A stretch of DNA of 64,000 nt, taken from NCBI GenBank assembly GCA_016282135.1, contig JAEEKA010000074.1:60214-124213 (forward strand). Reading direction: 5' to 3'. This document shows, in pieces, positions 1-10,221 of this stretch. The translations under genes and the position numbers were made by a program. Each line of letters starts with the position of its first letter. Position 1 is the stretch's first letter. The DNA is from Oscillospiraceae bacterium (lineage in GTDB: Bacteria; Bacillota; Clostridia; Oscillospirales; Oscillospiraceae). The notes beneath the pieces were generated by a model. It searched no databases, was not told the DNA's origin, and was given only the letters and a program-made list of their open reading frames with translations.

Positions 1-1020
1 TTCATCCATGAGCTGGGGCACTTTCTGGCTGCCAAGCTCTGCGGGGTGCGGGTCAATGAGTTTTCCATCAACATGGGGCCCAAGCTCTTCGGCTGGAAGC
101 GGGGGGAGACCCAGTATTCCTTTCGCCTGATTCCCATCGGCGGCTACTGCGCCATGGAGGGGGAGGACGAGGAAACCGGCGATCCCCGGGCCTTTACCGC
201 CGCCAAGTGGTGGAAACGGCTCATTATCCTCTGCGCCGGCTCCTTTATGAATCTGCTCACCGGATTTGTGGTGGTAGCGCTTCTCTTTGGCTTTTTCTAT
301 CGCATACCAACGACCAAGATTGTCTCTTTTGAGCCCAACAGCGCCGTTGCGGAGCAGGGTGTTCAGGTGGGGGATGAGATTTGGTCTGTGGACGGAAGAC
401 GGACCTATTCCAGCACGGACTTTTCTTTGCTGGATGGCCGTTACGATCCTGCCGACACGGAACTGGTGGTGATTCGGGATGGCGAGAAACTGCGCTTCGA
501 ACACTTCCGGATGGAAAAGCGGGAGTATGCCAACGAAAACGGTGAAAAAACCCTTCGTTACGGGATGTCTTTTGGTTTTGCCGAACGGAGCTTTTTTACT
601 GTCAACCGTTTTGCGGCCCGGGAGTGCATGGATTTTGCGCGCACGGTCTGGTTCGGCTTACAGGATCTGGTGGGCGGTAAGGTCAGCATGGATGAGATCG
701 GCGGTCCTGCCAAAATTACCAAGATTATGGTGGATACCGGCAAGGAAGTGGAAGAAAGCGGCGGTGTTCTGGACGCGGTTCTGAACATCTTCTACATCGG
801 CGCCCTGATCGCGGTGAACCTGGCGGTTATGAACATGCTGCCCATCCCCGCCCTGGACGGCGGACGGGTGCTTTTCCTGCTGATTAATACGACTTATACC
901 GCAATTACGAAAAAGAAAATCAACCCCAAGTACGAGGGTTATATCCACGGCGGAGCCATGATCCTGCTGCTGGCCTTTATGGCCTTCGTCTTTGTCAAGG
1001 ATATTTGGGAAATGTTTTGA
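1..1020 (+). CDS. rseP: RIP/site-2 metalloprotease RseP-like (M50), 5' truncated by window edge
   Basis: Frame 1 from base 1 reads FIHELGHFLAAKLCG (HExxH zinc motif), then a PDZ-like region and NMLPIPALDGGR (LDG motif). Confidence 0.93.
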   Translation, partial: FIHELGHFLAAKLCGVRVNEFSINMGPKLFGWKRGETQYSFRLIPIGGYCAMEGEDEETGDPRAFTAAKWWKRLIILCAGSFMNLLTGFVVVALLFGFFYRIPTTKIVSFEPNSAVAEQGVQVGDEIWSVDGRRTYSSTDFSLLDGRYDPADTELVVIRDGEKLRFEHFRMEKREYANENGEKTLRYGMSFGFAERSFFTVNRFAARECMDFARTVWFGLQDLVGGKVSMDEIGGPAKITKIMVDTGKEVEESGGVLDAVLNIFYIGALIAVNLAVMNMLPIPALDGGRVLFLLINTTYTAITKKKINPKYEGYIHGGAMILLLAFMAFVFVKDIWEMF

Positions 1021-1030
1021 GGGTTAGAAT

Positions 1031-2068
1031 ATGACCAGACAGATTCAAGTCGGAAGCGTTTTGGTAGGCGGAGGCGCCCCCGTCTCCATCCAGTCTATGT
1101 GCAACACCAAGACCACGGACGTGGAGGGGAGCCTTTCCCAACTCAAAGCCCTGTACACGGCGGGCTGTGAGATCGCCCGGCTGACGGTGCCTTCCCTGGA
1201 GGCCGCGGAGGCCTTTGGAAAAATCGCGGCGGAAAGCCCCCTGCCCATGGTGGCGGATATCCACTTTGACTACCGCTGCGCCATTGCCGCTGCCGAGCAC
1301 GGCGCGGCCAAGATCCGCATCAACCCCGGTAACATCGGCGGGGAAGACCGGGTCAAGGCCGTGGTAGATTGCTGCAAGGCCCATCACATCCCCATCCGGG
1401 TGGGGGTCAACGGCGGCAGCCTGGAAAAGGAGCTGCTGGAAAAATACGGCCACCCCACCCCGGAGGCCTTGGTGGAGTCCGCCTTCGGCCATATCCGTCT
1501 GCTGGAAAAGTACGGCTTCTATGATACCTGCGTATCCATGAAATCCTCCAACGTGCCGCTGATGATGGCGGCCTACCGGCGCTTCGCGGAGCAGTCGGAT
1601 TACCCCCTCCATGTTGGAGTGACCGAGACCGGCACCGAGTATATGGGCACGGTGAAATCCGCCATGGGCATCGGCGGTCTGCTCTGTCTGGGCATCGGCG
1701 ACACCATCCGGGTCTCCCTCACTGCGGACCCGGTCCGGGAGGTCGCGGCGGCCAAAGCCATCCTGAAGGCAGCCGGTCTGCGAAAGGACGGGGTCAACAT
1801 CGTCTCCTGCCCCACCTGCGGCCGGACCCAGATCGACCTGATCGGCCTGGCGGGTCGGGTGGAGGAGGCCCTGAAGGACTGCAAAAAGCCGCTGACCGTG
1901 GCGGTCATGGGCTGCGTGGTCAACGGTCCCGGGGAGGCCCGGGAGGCCGACGTGGGCATCGCCGGCGGTGACGGCTGCGGCGTGATTTTCGTCAAGGGCG
2001 AGCTGCGCGAGAAGCTGCCCTACGACGAACTGCTGCCCGCGTTGCTGCGGTATATTGATTTACTGTGA
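1031..2068 (+). CDS. ispG: 4-hydroxy-3-methylbut-2-en-1-yl diphosphate synthase
   Basis: MTRQIQVGSVLVGGGAPVSIQSMCNTKTTDV, INPGNIG, SCPTCGRT, MGCVVNGPGEA motifs typical of IspG/GcpE. Confidence 0.96.
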   Translation: MTRQIQVGSVLVGGGAPVSIQSMCNTKTTDVEGSLSQLKALYTAGCEIARLTVPSLEAAEAFGKIAAESPLPMVADIHFDYRCAIAAAEHGAAKIRINPGNIGGEDRVKAVVDCCKAHHIPIRVGVNGGSLEKELLEKYGHPTPEALVESAFGHIRLLEKYGFYDTCVSMKSSNVPLMMAAYRRFAEQSDYPLHVGVTETGTEYMGTVKSAMGIGGLLCLGIGDTIRVSLTADPVREVAAAKAILKAAGLRKDGVNIVSCPTCGRTQIDLIGLAGRVEEALKDCKKPLTVAVMGCVVNGPGEAREADVGIAGGDGCGVIFVKGELREKLPYDELLPALLRYIDLL

Positions 2069-2246
2069 GTGTTTTGAATTTGACGCGCGGGAGAAGCAAA
2101 TTGACAGGCAACAATTGAGAATTGACAATTTGTGGTATATTTCAAATGGCAATTTGAAATAGTTCAATTCTTATCCCGAAGGAATGCTTCTATCTGTCAA
2201 CTGTACCCTTTCAATTGTCAACTGTTTGTCAACGCTGAGAATACCT

Positions 2247-5200
2247 ATGAACGAATTAATTTCTCTGCCGGACATCTTCCCGGACCTGGATCTGGGGGAG
2301 AGCGGCGGATTGCTGCAACAGAATACCGTGGAGGACGTGGATCTCCGGATCAAAGGACGGGAGGTTTCTCTCTTGCTGCGCAGCCGGGTCTATCTGCCCC
2401 TGCCGACGCTTGCCCGGGCGGAACAGCAGATTCAGAGTGCGTACGATCTGCGCAAGGTTCGTCTGGAGCCCCGTTATGATCCGGCCCTGCTGAGAGAGAT
2501 GGACTTTGCCGACGTAACCGGTCTGCTGTCGGGCTTTTATCCCCCTGCGCCCGCCACCCTGGCGGGCTGCCGCTGGGAGGCGGAGGGCACGACGCTCCAC
2601 GCCTATCTGCGGGGCAACGGGCTGGCGGAGCTGAAGCCTCACCTGCGCCACGTGGAGGAGTGGCTCTCCGACTGCTTCGGGGTTCCCGTTCATGTGGAGC
2701 TCCACGGAGGCAGGGAGCTGTCCGCGGAGGAGCTTTTTGCCGAGACTGAACGGCTCCGGCAGGAGGCCCAGGCCCGCTGTCCCGCTGCGGAAAGGGCTGC
2801 TCCCACAGAACCTGCGGCGAAGTCCAAGGACCCGGCCCAGGCTTCCGGGGCGGTTCCCGGCCTGATTTTCGGCAAGCCCATCTACCAGGATCCTGTCCCC
2901 ATGTCAGAGCTCCAGGTGGATATGTTCAAGGTCTGCGTGGAAGGAGAGGTCTTTGCCGTTAACCACAAGGAACTGCCCAAGGCTAAGGCCTGGGTGGTCA
3001 GCTTCTATATGACCGACCACACCGGCTCCGTCTGTGTCAATCAGTACATGGAGGAGACCAAGGCAAAGCCGATCCTGGACGCCATCCAGGGGCCGAATCC
3101 CAAAAAACACAAGCCCGGCAGCTATGTCCGGGTCTACGGCAAGGTTACCGTCAGCCGCTATGACAACGAGCTGGTGATTCAGCCCTATTCTATTCAGGAG
3201 GCCAAGCGCCCGGTTCGTAAGGACAACGCCCCGGAAAAACGGGTGGAGCTCCACCTGCACACGAAAATGTCCGCCATGGACGCGGTTGCCGACACCGCAG
3301 AGGCCATCCTCCAGGCGGCCAAATGGGGGCACCGGGCCATTGCCATTACCGACCACGGCGTTACCCATTCCTTCACCGACGCGCTGGCCAATTCCAAGAC
3401 CACCGTGGCCGGGACGGAGGAGCCCATCAAGATCCTCTATGGCTGTGAGGGGTATTTCATCAACGACGTGGACACCGATGCTACTCCGGAGTCCACCAAG
3501 AGCTTCCGAACCTGCATCTACGGCGAGGGGGACGCACCCCTGACCGGGGAGTTTGTGGCCTTTGACGTGGAGGCCACCGGCCTTTCCGCCGAGCGGGACC
3601 GTCTCATCGAAATCGGCGCGGCCCGGATGCGGGGCGATCAAATTCTGGAGAAATTCAACACCTTTGTGGACCCCGAACGGCTGCTGACGAATACCATTGT
3701 GGAGCTTACCGGCATTACCGACGAAATGCTTGCGGGGGCCCCCTCGGAGCGGGAAGCGGTCACCGCCTTCCTGGATTTTTGCGGGGACTTGCCCCTGGTG
3801 GCCCACAACGCCAATTACGACCTGAGCATGATGAAGGCGGCCTGCCGCCGTTTGAATCTGCCCTTCCGTCCCACCTGTGTGGATACCCTGGGCCTGGCCT
3901 ATGACCTGCTGCCCCAGTTCACCAAGCGCAAGCTGGACGTGCTGGCGGAATACTTTGAGCTGCCGGACTTCGCCCACCACCGGGCCACCGACGACGCCGT
4001 CACCTGCGGCCTGCTCTATGACCGCTTTGCCCGGATGCTGCTGGAGCGGGGGGTGGACCGGCTCCAGGCGGTGAATTCCGCCGCGAAAACCATGAACTTC
4101 GGCTCCCATCCCACCCCCAAGGACCAGCGCATTCACCACATTATTCTGTTTGCCAAGAATTCCCTGGGCCTGCGGAACCTCTACCGGCTGATCTCCTTCT
4201 CCAATCTCTACTATTTCCACACCCGCCACGGCGGAAACGGCGCTCCGGTGATTCCAAAATCCGAGCTGCTGCGCTGGCGGGAGGGGATTATCATCGGCTC
4301 AGCCTGCGAGGCGGGAGAGCTGTTTACCGCCGTCGTGCAGAAAAAGCCCTGGGAGGCTCTGAAACAGATCGGGTCCTTTTATGACTTTTTAGAGGTCCAG
4401 CCCATTGACAACAACCGGTTCATGCTGAACAACGGCCTTGCGAATTCGGAAGAGGAGCTGCGGGACTTCAACCGTACGGTGGTCCGCCTGGGCGAGGCGT
4501 TGGAAAAGCCCGTCTGCGCCACCGGTGACGTTCATTTTCTGAATCCTGAGGACGAGGTATTCCGCCGGATCCTTCTGGCCTCTAAGGGCTTCGACGACTG
4601 CGACCGGCCCAACCCGCTCTATTTCCGTACCACCGACGAAATGCTGGAGGAATTCTCCTACCTGGGCCGGGAAAAGGCAATGGAGATCGTGGTGAAGAAC
4701 ACCAATCTGATTGCCGACATGTGCGAGTGGGTCCGGCCTTTGCCCCACAATCTCTACGCCCCAAAAATCGAAAACTCCGTGGAGGACCTGAAATCTCTGG
4801 TCTACGGCAAGCTCCACCGGCTTTACGGGGAAAATCCCCCGGAACTCATCACCAAGCGGGTGGAGACGGAGCTGGGCGACATTATCAACTGCCATTACGA
4901 CGTCATCTATATCTCCGCCCAGAAGCTGGTGCTGAATTCCCTGGAGCACGGCTACCTGGTGGGCTCCCGAGGCTCCGTGGGTTCCTCCCTGGTGGCCTAC
5001 CTTTCGGGCATCACCGAGGTCAACTCTCTGCCGCCCCATTACCGCTGCCCCAATCCGGACTGCAAGTACACCACATTTGATGTCCCGGCGGGCTGCAACT
5101 GCGGCGCGGACCTGCCGGACGCCGCCTGCCCCAAGTGCGGAACCACCTTTGAAAAGGACGGCTTTGCCATCCCCTTTGAGACCTTCCTGGGCTTCGGCGG

Positions 5201-6644
5201 CGACAAGGTCCCGGATATTGACCTGAATTTCTCCGGCGAGTACCAGGCCAAGGCCCACGCCTACTGCGTGGAGATGTTCGGGAAATCCCACGTCTTCCGG
5301 GCCGGCACCATCGGCGGCGTGGCGGAGAAGACCGCCTTCGGCTACGTGAAAAAATATCTGTCGGAGCGGGAACGGAAGGCCAGCCGTGCAGAGGAAACCC
5401 GGCTTGCCATGGGCTGCGTGGACGTGAAGCGCACCACGGGCCAGCATCCCGGCGGCCTGGTGGTCATTCCCCAGGAGAACCAGATCTGGGATTTCTGCCC
5501 GGTTCAGCACCCGGCGGACGACCACGAATCCGAGTGGATCACCACCCACTTTGACTATCACCCCATGGAGGAAAACCTGCTGAAGCTGGATATGCTGGGC
5601 CATGACGACCCCACCATGATCCGCATGCTCCAGGATCTGACCGGGGTGGATCCCCAGAAGATCCCCCTGGACGATAAGGACACCATGTCCATCTTCACCT
5701 CATCCAAGGTCCTGGGCTATGAGGACGACCCCATCCTGGGCCAGACCGGTGCGGTAGCCATTCCCGAGTTCGGTACCGGCTTCACCCGGGGCATGCTGAA
5801 GGAGACCCAGCCCACCCAGTTCGACGTGCTGATCCGGCTTTCCGGCTTCTCCCACGGCACCGACGTTTGGCTGGGCAATGCCCGGGATCTGATCCTCTCC
5901 AAGACCGCCACCGTCTCCCAGGCCATCGGCTGCCGGGACGATATTATGAATTATCTGATTCAGTGCGGCATGCCGGACAAGCGCTCCTTCAAGATCATGG
6001 AGGCGGTGCGAAAGGGGAGAGGGCTCCCGGAGGGGGCGGAGGAGGAGATGATTGCCGCCGGCGTGCCGGACTGGTACATCGGCTCCTGCAAGAAGATCAA
6101 GTATCTCTTCCCCAAGGCCCACGCTGCGGCCTACGTGATGATGGCCTTCCGGATTGCCTGGTTCAAGGTCCATGAACCGTTGGCCTTCTACGCGGCCTAT
6201 TTCTACCGACGGAGTCAGAAGGGCGGTTTCGACGCCTCCATCATGTGTAAGGGCAAGGAGGAGTGCCTGACCGCTCTGCAGGCCATTCAGGCCATGGAGA
6301 ACCGCACGGATAAGGACGACCAGCTTCTCACCACCCTGGAGGTGGTCTATGAGTTCTATCTCCGGGGCTTCGAGTTTTTGCCCGTGTCCATCTATGAGTC
6401 TGACGCCCTGAAATTTCTGCCCCGGGACGGGAAGCTGCTGCCGCCCTTTGTGGCCATTTCCGGCCTGGGCGAAAACGCCGCCAAGGACATCGCCGAGGGC
6501 CGCCGAGGCAAAACCTTTATCTCCATTGAGGAATTTTCCGCCGCCTGTCCCAAGGTTTCCCAGACCCACATCGAGACCCTGCGAGAGGCGGGCGCGTTTG
6601 GCAACATGCCGATGACAAGTCAGGTATCACTGTTCGATTTGTAG
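2247..6644 (+). CDS. polC: DNA polymerase III alpha subunit, PolC type
   Basis: N-terminal OB, PHP (ELHLHTKMSAMD) and embedded DEDD exonuclease (FVAFDVEATGLS), then polymerase palm PDIDLNFSGEYQ. ATG at 2247 chosen over the in-frame upstream start at 2184. Confidence 0.96.
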   Translation: MNELISLPDIFPDLDLGESGGLLQQNTVEDVDLRIKGREVSLLLRSRVYLPLPTLARAEQQIQSAYDLRKVRLEPRYDPALLREMDFADVTGLLSGFYPPAPATLAGCRWEAEGTTLHAYLRGNGLAELKPHLRHVEEWLSDCFGVPVHVELHGGRELSAEELFAETERLRQEAQARCPAAERAAPTEPAAKSKDPAQASGAVPGLIFGKPIYQDPVPMSELQVDMFKVCVEGEVFAVNHKELPKAKAWVVSFYMTDHTGSVCVNQYMEETKAKPILDAIQGPNPKKHKPGSYVRVYGKVTVSRYDNELVIQPYSIQEAKRPVRKDNAPEKRVELHLHTKMSAMDAVADTAEAILQAAKWGHRAIAITDHGVTHSFTDALANSKTTVAGTEEPIKILYGCEGYFINDVDTDATPESTKSFRTCIYGEGDAPLTGEFVAFDVEATGLSAERDRLIEIGAARMRGDQILEKFNTFVDPERLLTNTIVELTGITDEMLAGAPSEREAVTAFLDFCGDLPLVAHNANYDLSMMKAACRRLNLPFRPTCVDTLGLAYDLLPQFTKRKLDVLAEYFELPDFAHHRATDDAVTCGLLYDRFARMLLERGVDRLQAVNSAAKTMNFGSHPTPKDQRIHHIILFAKNSLGLRNLYRLISFSNLYYFHTRHGGNGAPVIPKSELLRWREGIIIGSACEAGELFTAVVQKKPWEALKQIGSFYDFLEVQPIDNNRFMLNNGLANSEEELRDFNRTVVRLGEALEKPVCATGDVHFLNPEDEVFRRILLASKGFDDCDRPNPLYFRTTDEMLEEFSYLGREKAMEIVVKNTNLIADMCEWVRPLPHNLYAPKIENSVEDLKSLVYGKLHRLYGENPPELITKRVETELGDIINCHYDVIYISAQKLVLNSLEHGYLVGSRGSVGSSLVAYLSGITEVNSLPPHYRCPNPDCKYTTFDVPAGCNCGADLPDAACPKCGTTFEKDGFAIPFETFLGFGGDKVPDIDLNFSGEYQAKAHAYCVEMFGKSHVFRAGTIGGVAEKTAFGYVKKYLSERERKASRAEETRLAMGCVDVKRTTGQHPGGLVVIPQENQIWDFCPVQHPADDHESEWITTHFDYHPMEENLLKLDMLGHDDPTMIRMLQDLTGVDPQKIPLDDKDTMSIFTSSKVLGYEDDPILGQTGAVAIPEFGTGFTRGMLKETQPTQFDVLIRLSGFSHGTDVWLGNARDLILSKTATVSQAIGCRDDIMNYLIQCGMPDKRSFKIMEAVRKGRGLPEGAEEEMIAAGVPDWYIGSCKKIKYLFPKAHAAAYVMMAFRIAWFKVHEPLAFYAAYFYRRSQKGGFDASIMCKGKEECLTALQAIQAMENRTDKDDQLLTTLEVVYEFYLRGFEFLPVSIYESDALKFLPRDGKLLPPFVAISGLGENAAKDIAEGRRGKTFISIEEFSAACPKVSQTHIETLREAGAFGNMPMTSQVSLFDL

Positions 6645-6698
6645 GGGCGGTCATCGGCCGCGCCCCCCAACCGATAACAATTGAAAGGAGTAACCACT

Positions 6699-7469
6699 AT
6701 GCAACAGCTTGAAAAGCAATTTCATATCCACTGCGTCGAAGGCGACGTGGGCAAATACGTGATTCTGCCCGGGGACCCGGGCCGCTGCGCGTCCATTGCC
6801 GCGCTTTTTGACGACGCCCGCCACGTGGGTCAGAACCGCGAATACAACATCTACACCGGCTATCTGCTGGGGGAAAAGGTTTCCGTCTGCTCCACGGGCA
6901 TCGGCGGCCCCTCTGCCTCCATCGCCATGGAGGAGCTCCACAATATCGGCGCGCATACCTTCATCCGCACCGGCACCTGCGGCGGCATCAATCTCAAGGT
7001 CAAGTCCGGCGATATTGTGGTAGCCACCGGCGCCATTCGCTTTGAGCACACCTCCCGGGAGTACGCCCCTCTGGAGTACCCCGCCGTGGCCAATCTGGAC
7101 GTGACCCTGGCCCTCCGGGACGCCGCTCTGGCCATGGGCAAGACCACCCACGTGGGTGTTGTCCAGTGCAAAGATGCCTTCTACGGTCAGCACAGCCCCC
7201 ACAAGATGCCCGTTTCCTACGAGCTGCTGAACAAGTGGGAGGCCTGGAAGAAGCTGGGCGTCCTGGCCTCCGAGATGGAGTCCGCCGCCCTGTTTGTCGT
7301 GGCGGACGCGCTCGGCGTGCGCTGCGGCTCCTGCTTCCATGTGATCTGGAACCAGGAGCGGGAGGCCGCCGGTCTGGATCAGACCATGAACGAAGACACC
7401 TCCGCCTCCGTCCGGGTTTCCGTGGAGGCCCTCAAGCGGCTGATCGCCCAGGATAAGGCGCTGGGCTGA
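6699..7469 (+). CDS. Nucleoside phosphorylase (uridine phosphorylase-like)
   Basis: [35 protein letters not shown] motifs; RBS gaaaggag upstream. Confidence 0.9.
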   Translation: MQQLEKQFHIHCVEGDVGKYVILPGDPGRCASIAALFDDARHVGQNREYNIYTGYLLGEKVSVCSTGIGGPSASIAMEELHNIGAHTFIRTGTCGGINLKVKSGDIVVATGAIRFEHTSREYAPLEYPAVANLDVTLALRDAALAMGKTTHVGVVQCKDAFYGQHSPHKMPVSYELLNKWEAWKKLGVLASEMESAALFVVADALGVRCGSCFHVIWNQEREAAGLDQTMNEDTSASVRVSVEALKRLIAQDKALG

Positions 7470-7527
7470 GCTGCAGTGGCTCCCTGTGGAGCCTTCATTC
7501 GCAATACAAAGGAGACAAACGGAATCC

Positions 7528-10158
7528 ATGAGAAAACACGACGAATCCTCGGAGGCGAAGATGCCGAGGGTTACCGCATCCCGTAAGCTGTGGCTTGGCA
7601 GACTGGGCTTGTTCTGCGGCATCAGCGTCTATTTGGAGTTCTTCCTCCATCTCTTCCTTTTTCGCTCTCTGAACGGGCACATCGTCTATCCGATCCTGTT
7701 TGGCCTGATGACCGGTGTGGCGACCGCGGTGCTGGTTTCCCTGCTTCCCAAAGTGGGGCAGCGGATCGCGGCTGTGGTGCTGGTGCTGCTCCAGTGCGCC
7801 CTGGCGGATACGCAGCTGATCTACCACGCGGTCTTTGGCAATCTCATGCCCATCAGCCAGGTGACCATGGGCGGCGGCGTCATTACCGATTTCCTGGATC
7901 AGACCCTCTATGCCATCCGGCAGAATATTCTGCCCTTCCTGGCGCTGCTGCTGCCGCTGGCGGCTGTGATTGTGCTGATCATCTGCAAACGCCTGAAGGA
8001 GCGGATTCGCTGGCAGCAGGCGGTGATGGCGCCGGTCTTCCTCTGCGTGCTGGGGGGGCTGAGCTTCGGGCTGATGCACCTGGCCTGCACCCATCCGGTC
8101 CCGGTCTGGCACATCTTCCACGACGCCGGAACCTCCACGGATATGAGCTATCAGAACGTGGGTATGACCGCTACCACCTTCCAGGAGCTGCGCTATCTGG
8201 TCTTCGGCGGTGCTTCTGCGGGGGAGGATGCTTTCAAGGGGCCCGATGGCGAAGAATCCGAAACCTACGATCCCGATCTGTGGAATGTGATGCCAGAGCT
8301 GGATTTTGAAGCCCTGGCTGCCTCTACCGACGACGAGAATCTTTCGTCCTTGGATCGATACATGGCCCGGCTTTCTCCAACGCCGAAGAACGCGTACACC
8401 GGCCGCCTTGCGGGCTATAACCTGATTGTTCTCTGCGCCGAGTCCTACTCGCCCCTCTTTGTCTCTGAGGAGCTGACGCCCACGCTCTACAAAATGAGCC
8501 ATTCCGGCCTGGTGTTTGAGAACTTCTACGGAACCTTCAATTCCATGACCACTAACGGCGAATACACCACCTGCCTCTCCCTCTACCCGGACATGACCCG
8601 GGCAAAATACGAATCCAGCTTTGACGTCAGCGTGGGCCACTATCTGCCCTTCAGCCTGGGCCTCATTTTGAAGGACTACGGCTATTCTACCTGGGCCTAC
8701 CACAACAACAACGCCGAGTTCTACAATCGCAGTCAGACTCACCCCAATATGGGCTATTACTTCCAGGCCCAGGGCAGCGGCCTGGAGGTCACCCCCCAGC
8801 GGCCGGCCTCCGACCTGGAAATGATGGAGAAGTCCATGGACGACTATCTCGGGTCCGATCAGCCCTTCCATGCCTACTACATGACTTATTCCGGCCATTA
8901 TCACTACTCCTGGGACAACGCCATGAGCGCCAAGCACCGGGCGGAGGTGGAGAATCTGCCCTACTCCGACGAGGTCAAGGCCTACGTGGCCTGCAACCTG
9001 GAGGTGGAGTATGCCCTGGAGTATATCGAGCGGCGGCTGGAGGAGGCCGGGAAGCTGAACAACACGCTGATTGTGCTGACCAACGATCACTATCCCTACG
9101 GCCTTTCCGCCGAGCAGTACAACGAGCTGGCAGGCCGTCCCATTGACACTGCCTTTGAGCGCTATCACAACCACTTTATCTGCTATGCTCCCGGTTTGGG
9201 AGAGACGATCAACGTCAAAACCTACTGCTGCACGGCGGACATTGTGCCCACGGTGTTGAATCTCCTGGGCATCCGCTATGATTCCCGTCTGCTGGCGGGC
9301 GTTGACGTGATGGCGGATACCCGCCACGCCGCCATTCTCTACGACGGCAGCTTTGTCACAGAGGGCTTCCGGTACAATGAATCCACCGGTGAGCTGATTC
9401 CGGACCCCGGCGTGACTGTGGACGCGGAGAAACTCCAGGACTATCGGGATTGGGTGTCCAATAAGTTCACCCTGTCCAGAAAGATCCTGAATACGGATTA
9501 TTACGCCCATGTTTTTCCGGATGGACATCATCCTCAGCAGGGGGGCATGGAGATTCCCTTTGATGATAAAATGCCGGTTCGGACCCAGGGAAATATCCTG
9601 TTTATCTATCGAAAGGGCCTGATGGACCTCTATGGGGAGCGCACCTTCGGGCCGGATGAGCACGCCACCCTGGGCGACTGGGTCACCGCCCTCTACCGCT
9701 TTGAGGGCAGCCCGGAAATAGGTGTGGGCGAAGGCCTGCCGGAGCACTATCTGGAGGATCGCCCCGATGCGCTGGAGCAATTCCGGGAGAGTCCCCAGTA
9801 TTCGGCGGTTTGCTGGGCCTTCCGGGAGGGACTGCTTCGTGCGGACGACCGGGTGAAGGACTTTGACGCCGAAATGACCAACGTGGAGTTTGCCCTGATG
9901 ATCTACCGGACTTCCGAAAGAATGGGCAGGGAGAGCCTTGCGCCGGACCTGCACGTCCTGGACGGCATGGAGATCCACAACGACGCTATGACCGACACCG
10001 AGCGGGAGGCCGTGGCCTGGGCGGTTGGCAATGAAATCATCAAGGGAAACGGTGAACAGACCGGGCTGTTTGACGCGGACCTGGAACAGAATTATGTGAC
10101 CCGTTACCGGGTGGTTCTCATTCTGATGTGGATGCTGTACCCGGAAATGACGCGGTAA
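7528..10158 (+). CDS. Membrane sulfatase (LTA synthase-like) with C-terminal SLH-like region
   Basis: N-terminal TM segments; YNLIVLCAESYSPLFVSEELTPTL and TNDHYPYGL sulfatase motifs; C-terminus AVCWAFREGLL...AVAWAVGNEIIKGNGEQTGLF resembles SLH repeats. Confidence 0.85.
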   Translation: MRKHDESSEAKMPRVTASRKLWLGRLGLFCGISVYLEFFLHLFLFRSLNGHIVYPILFGLMTGVATAVLVSLLPKVGQRIAAVVLVLLQCALADTQLIYHAVFGNLMPISQVTMGGGVITDFLDQTLYAIRQNILPFLALLLPLAAVIVLIICKRLKERIRWQQAVMAPVFLCVLGGLSFGLMHLACTHPVPVWHIFHDAGTSTDMSYQNVGMTATTFQELRYLVFGGASAGEDAFKGPDGEESETYDPDLWNVMPELDFEALAASTDDENLSSLDRYMARLSPTPKNAYTGRLAGYNLIVLCAESYSPLFVSEELTPTLYKMSHSGLVFENFYGTFNSMTTNGEYTTCLSLYPDMTRAKYESSFDVSVGHYLPFSLGLILKDYGYSTWAYHNNNAEFYNRSQTHPNMGYYFQAQGSGLEVTPQRPASDLEMMEKSMDDYLGSDQPFHAYYMTYSGHYHYSWDNAMSAKHRAEVENLPYSDEVKAYVACNLEVEYALEYIERRLEEAGKLNNTLIVLTNDHYPYGLSAEQYNELAGRPIDTAFERYHNHFICYAPGLGETINVKTYCCTADIVPTVLNLLGIRYDSRLLAGVDVMADTRHAAILYDGSFVTEGFRYNESTGELIPDPGVTVDAEKLQDYRDWVSNKFTLSRKILNTDYYAHVFPDGHHPQQGGMEIPFDDKMPVRTQGNILFIYRKGLMDLYGERTFGPDEHATLGDWVTALYRFEGSPEIGVGEGLPEHYLEDRPDALEQFRESPQYSAVCWAFREGLLRADDRVKDFDAEMTNVEFALMIYRTSERMGRESLAPDLHVLDGMEIHNDAMTDTEREAVAWAVGNEIIKGNGEQTGLFDADLEQNYVTRYRVVLILMWMLYPEMTR

Positions 10159-10165
10159 GCAAAAA

Positions 10166-10196
10166 CGAGGCAGGAAGCCAGACGCTTCCTGCCTCG
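10166..10196. terminator. Intrinsic terminator hairpin between convergent genes
   Basis: CGAGGCAGGAAGC-cagac-GCTTCCTGCCTCG with A/T tracts on both sides. Confidence 0.9.
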
Positions 10197-10221
10197 AAAA
10201 TTATTTTTGTACGTTCATTTG

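Noticed and set aside
7495-9978. 827-aa minus-strand ORF opposite the sulfatase
   Set aside because: Shadow ORF with low-complexity HGQ-rich translation.
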